The notes beneath the pieces were generated by a model. The model searched no databases. It was given only the letters and a program-made list of their open reading frames with translations, and was not told the origin of the DNA. 64,000 nucleotides of DNA, from positions 62,001 to 126,000 of the forward strand of contig JAXLYO010000010.1 of the NCBI GenBank assembly GCA_046351415.1, given 5' to 3'. Of this stretch, positions 61,145 to 64,000 are shown piece by piece; position 1 is the first letter of the stretch; every line of letters begins with the position of its first letter. Both the position numbers and the translations under genes were made by a program. Source of the DNA: JABFRG01 sp046351415. Its GTDB lineage: Bacteria; Myxococcota_A; Polyangia; Polyangiales; Polyangiaceae.

Positions 61145-62467
61145 ATGTCCGCAGTACGTGCCGCGAACACGTCGCTCCCACGAGGCTGGTTCCAGTGCGG
61201 GTGCGCGGCCGCTCTCCTTTCCTTCGCGGCGAGTAAGCTCACCGGCTGTGCGAGCGAGAACCCAGAGGGCGACGAGGTCACCGAGGAAGACATCGGCGCG
61301 CTTCCGAACACACCACTCTACGCATCGACGCGTACGCAGTCGCCGATGACGAAGGGCATCGCGCAGCGCCTCCAGCAGATTCGTACGGCGGGAAGAGACA
61401 ACCGCGCAAACGTCTTCGTGAAGGTCGGCGACTCCCAGACCGTCAATGGCGGCTTCATGCACTGCTTTGCGGGTAGCTCGTTCGATCTCGCCGATCACGA
61501 CGAACTCGAAAGCACACGCACCTTCTTCTTGGGCCCCGACGGCACCGGCAAGGCGACGTTTGCGCGGCAGTCTTCCGCCGCAAAAGTCGGAGCCGCCGCC
61601 AGTTGGGTGCTCGGCGGCCCCCTCGCGACCGAGCTCGCAGCATCGAGGCCTCGCTATGCGATCGTCATGTACGGGTCGAACGACATCCAACTTGCGCCTT
61701 CGGGCGGCCTCGCCGCGTATGCGAAGAACATGAAGGCGCTCACCGACACGCTGCTCAAGGCGGGCGTCATCCCGATCTTGACCTCTCCACCTCCGCGACC
61801 ACTTCGCAGTGAAGACGTGGCGGCCTTCGGCAGCGCCGGTGCGGACGTTTGGGCGCCGCGATTTGCGACGGTGGTTCGCGGTATTGCGCAGGGGCGACAG
61901 ATTCCCTTCGTGGACCTCCAGCGTGAACTTCGTCTCATTCCAAAGTTCGGTATCGGCAGCGACAACCTGCACCTCAATACGGCTCCTCTCGGCGCGTGCA
62001 AGCTCGATGCGGCGTCCCTGCAGTACGGTACGAACGTTCGCAACTTCGTCACGCTCGAAGCCTTGTCGAGAGTTCGTCCGGCCGTGGAGAGTGGCGTCGG
62101 CACCGACACCGCAGAGGGCCTGACGGGCGGAGGTACGGAAGTCGCACCATTCGTCGTGCCCGATCTGCCTTTTGCGGACCTCCGCTCTCATCGACAATCG
62201 TCACCCTCCGATGGTCCCGGCGTCTGTGCGTCCGCGAGCTCGGCGCGCTTCGTTTATCGATTCACGCTCTCTGCACGCAAGACGATCTACTTCGGCCTCC
62301 ATGGCGCCGGGGCCAGCACGCTACACGTTCGCGGCAAGAGCCCGAGCACGGTGTGCAAAACGATTTCCAAGAACGAGGGCGCTCTCACGCTCGACAAGGG
62401 CGAATACGAAATCGTCGTCGGCGCGAGCAGCAGTACGAGCGGCGAGTTCTTGCTGACCGCGACCTGA
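61145..62467 (+). CDS. SGNH/GDSL hydrolase lipoprotein
   Basis: 440 residues from ATG at 61145. The signal ends FAASKLTGCAS. Blocks of the SGNH fold: VKVGDSQTVNGGF (Ser nucleophile in GDS), VMYGSNDIQ (GxND block III) and GSDNLHLN (Asp-x-x-His block V). A C-terminal domain of about 100 residues (FRFTL-like, FGLHGAGASTLHVRGKSPSTV) is a beta-sandwich. Inference: a secreted esterase or acyl hydrolase. It follows the M1 gene by 108 bases on the same strand. Confidence 0.82.
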   Translation: MSAVRAANTSLPRGWFQCGCAAALLSFAASKLTGCASENPEGDEVTEEDIGALPNTPLYASTRTQSPMTKGIAQRLQQIRTAGRDNRANVFVKVGDSQTVNGGFMHCFAGSSFDLADHDELESTRTFFLGPDGTGKATFARQSSAAKVGAAASWVLGGPLATELAASRPRYAIVMYGSNDIQLAPSGGLAAYAKNMKALTDTLLKAGVIPILTSPPPRPLRSEDVAAFGSAGADVWAPRFATVVRGIAQGRQIPFVDLQRELRLIPKFGIGSDNLHLNTAPLGACKLDAASLQYGTNVRNFVTLEALSRVRPAVESGVGTDTAEGLTGGGTEVAPFVVPDLPFADLRSHRQSSPSDGPGVCASASSARFVYRFTLSARKTIYFGLHGAGASTLHVRGKSPSTVCKTISKNEGALTLDKGEYEIVVGASSSTSGEFLLTAT

Positions 62468-62525
62468 CGCAGGAGCGGGCGTTTTTCGTTCACGGAAGCA
62501 AGGACACAGTGCACTTCCGGGCGCG

Positions 62526-62777
62526 TCAGCGAAACGGGCCGGTTCGATTCTTCAAGCGCCGGTGCTCGAGGCGATGGCGCTCGATGAGCCCTCGGTCATC
62601 GGCGCGCGAGGTGAACTGCTGCACTTCTTCGGGAGGTATCCCGATGCGAATGCACGCGTCCGCGAGCTCTCTTCGCTCTCGCGAAGAGAGGCTGCCGCGC
62701 GGTCCCGAACGCGTCCACTGCGCGAGCGCGACCACCACGAAGATCACCATGGGAACGAGAAGGAAGATCGCCGACAT
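62526..62777 (-). CDS. Small single-helix membrane protein
   Basis: 83 residues from ATG at 62777. An N-terminal membrane helix (SAIFLLVPMVIFVVVALAQW) is followed by a basic, helical cytoplasmic or periplasmic part (RERRELADACIRIGIPPEEVQQF). The frame is open upstream but the ATG gives the natural membrane start. No family is recognised. Small size and short flanks make it moderately certain. Confidence 0.5.
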   Translation of the reverse strand: MSAIFLLVPMVIFVVVALAQWTRSGPRGSLSSRERRELADACIRIGIPPEEVQQFTSRADDRGLIERHRLEHRRLKNRTGPFR

Positions 62778-62970
62778 TGGAGCCCCGCGCCACGCCCCTC
62801 GTCGGCGGCGGCAACGTAAACGGTATACGACGAGCAGCAGATGGACATGCCCCGATCCGCCACTTTGGGCGAAGGCGTCCGATTCTATGGTCATAAGTAC
62901 CCGGATTCCTTGAACGCGGCGCTGGCACCAGCCTTGCTACATGTAGGACACCACACCACCGGAGCCCACC

Positions 62971-63789
62971 ATGAAACTTTCGCCCCTCTACACGTCTCTC
63001 GTCGCACTCGCAGTTACCTTCGCCGGCCCCATCGGGTGTGCGGCGGAAGCTTCCGACGACGCCGCAGACGAGCCGACGTCCGACGACGACCTCACGGCGG
63101 GCCCTTCCAAATCCAAGCTTCTCGGTGAAGTCGTCTCCATCAAGGTGGACGACAAGACCATCGGCGCGAAGAGCAAAGTGACCGCAATCCTGAAAGCGAT
63201 GAAGCTCGGCGCGACGGACGCGCTACCTCAAGTGACCCAAGCGATTCCGCGATGCATGTTCGCGCATCCCATTGCCTTCTACGGTGCGAGCGACAAGCTG
63301 CTCGGCAGCGGAGGTTTCATGTGTGGTGCGCAGCAAACAACCGGTACCGCGACAGCCTACGTGTACGTCGGCACCAAGGCCTACTCCATGACGGCCGATC
63401 TCGGCAACGTGTTCAAGCAAGTGCAAAAGCCCGTCCAAGCCAGCGACCTGCTCTACGGCATCACGAACTTCAGTGTGACGAAACCCGGCCCTTTGAATCC
63501 GCGCGGGACGGGCTCGGAGCCAGACACGATCAAGATGCTGCTCAGCGCCGTCGGCGACAAGGTGACCGCGATCGACCCGAATGCGCCGACGCCTCGGTGC
63601 ATGCCGGCTCGCATCGTGACCTTCTACCGCGGGACGAAGGAAGCGGCGACGATCACGTCGATGTGCAGCGCGGATACCGGCATGAGCACCGGCACACTCA
63701 GCGAGGCGGACGGCGACAAGGTCGGAACCCTTTCGCTGAACATGGCAACGCTCGCCAAGGTCGAAAGCAAGCTTCGATGGACTCGCTGA
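62971..63789 (+). CDS. Lipoprotein with internal duplication
   Basis: 272 residues from ATG at 62971, with GGAG 6 bases upstream. The signal ends TFAGPIGCAAE. Two halves of about 100 residues can be aligned: PRCMFAHPIAFYGASDKLLG with GGFMCGA in the first, PRCMPARIVTFYRGTKEAAT with SMCSADTG in the second, each followed by a strand-rich Thr-containing segment (TADLGNVFKQV and SLNMATLAKV). Both keep two Cys at like spacing. The protein is probably an outer-membrane lipoprotein; function unknown. Confidence 0.7.
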   Translation: MKLSPLYTSLVALAVTFAGPIGCAAEASDDAADEPTSDDDLTAGPSKSKLLGEVVSIKVDDKTIGAKSKVTAILKAMKLGATDALPQVTQAIPRCMFAHPIAFYGASDKLLGSGGFMCGAQQTTGTATAYVYVGTKAYSMTADLGNVFKQVQKPVQASDLLYGITNFSVTKPGPLNPRGTGSEPDTIKMLLSAVGDKVTAIDPNAPTPRCMPARIVTFYRGTKEAATITSMCSADTGMSTGTLSEADGDKVGTLSLNMATLAKVESKLRWTR

Positions 63790-63835
63790 GCCTCGCCCCA
63801 GACGCGACACCATCGGCTCCGTCGTCGCGAGCCTC

Positions 63836-64000
63836 TCAGTCCGTCGCCACGATCGCGTGAACCTCACGGCCCGCTGGCAACCCCGGATGCGTGAGGGACG
63901 CGAGCACATGCTCCGACGGGAAGACCGTGAGAGGCTGGCGTAAGATCACCGAAGGGGGATGGTCTGCAGAAGAAGCGTGCAGCCTCACCTCGTAGTGTCC
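63836..64000 (-). CDS. C-terminal end of a minus-strand gene cut by the right edge
   Basis: A frame runs in from the right edge and stops with TGA at 63836-63838, giving 54 residues that end in GLPAGREVHAIVATD. Codon use is GC-rich at third positions and the frame is consistent throughout. Nothing in the visible end names a family. It is convergent with the duplicated lipoprotein, 46 bases away. Confidence 0.6.
   Translation of the reverse strand, partial: GHYEVRLHASSADHPPSVILRQPLTVFPSEHVLASLTHPGLPAGREVHAIVATD

Overview
This window is typical chromosomal DNA of a high-GC, predatory-type Myxococcota, probably Polyangia/Sorangiineae-like. That placement is inference. It rests on the GC-rich codon use with GTG and TTG starts, a Myxococcus-type PilZ protein, an AgmX/PglI-type C-terminal domain, a MYXO-CTERM-like tail, a DUF1501 protein next to a multi-haem partner, and above all the unusual number of secreted lipoproteins with low-complexity Asp/Ala/Gly or Ser/Gly spacers after the lipidated Cys. 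No rRNA, tRNA, CRISPR array, insertion sequence or phage gene was seen.

Layout, left to right. 1-19 kb is mostly housekeeping. It holds a secreted gluzincin peptidase with a beta-propeller (cut by the left edge), a metallo-beta-lactamase-fold hydrolase and a PilZ protein, a formyltransferase-like protein coupled to a DHH phosphoesterase, polyphosphate kinase, an SDR oxidoreductase with a TMTC-like glycosyltransferase, RNase HI with a PEGA-like envelope protein, and then on the plus strand RsmD, an AgmX/PglI-like protein, TruA, a GNAT protein and an HtrA/DegP protease. At 18.5-19.4 kb lie a small Cys-containing exported protein and a 62-residue peptide gene with a good ribosome site and a strong terminator. 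The two share a GAD[S/T]RCD motif, and the peptide looks like a RiPP precursor.

19.4-35.5 kb is dominated by exported proteins: a lipase-like lipoprotein, a 1032-residue beta-propeller lipoprotein, a membrane-anchored zinc peptidase, glyoxalase I, a kelch lipoprotein, a GT-C-like membrane protein with two coupled lipoproteins, an LpoB/COG3014-type pair, and a family 5-like glycosidase. 35.8-46.3 kb carries the DUF1501/di-haem pair, small lipoproteins, a CpxP/Spy-like protein, a type-1 periplasmic-binding-fold lipoprotein, an esterase-like lipoprotein and a frameshifted gene remnant.

46.4-64 kb continues with secreted proteins (a large Cys-rich kelch protein with a sorting-type tail, several Cys-rich lipoproteins, an M1 peptidase, an SGNH hydrolase). 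It also contains an apparently complete LanC-type cyclase transcribed divergently from a SAM methyltransferase, with an operator-like palindrome between them. No lanthipeptide dehydratase is visible, so the cyclase, methyltransferase and candidate precursor 36 kb away are only a hypothetical set. The window ends inside a minus-strand gene. The most interesting leads are the peptide and its related neighbour, the orphan LanC with its regulatory region, and three stacked palindromes at 50.94-51.00 kb.
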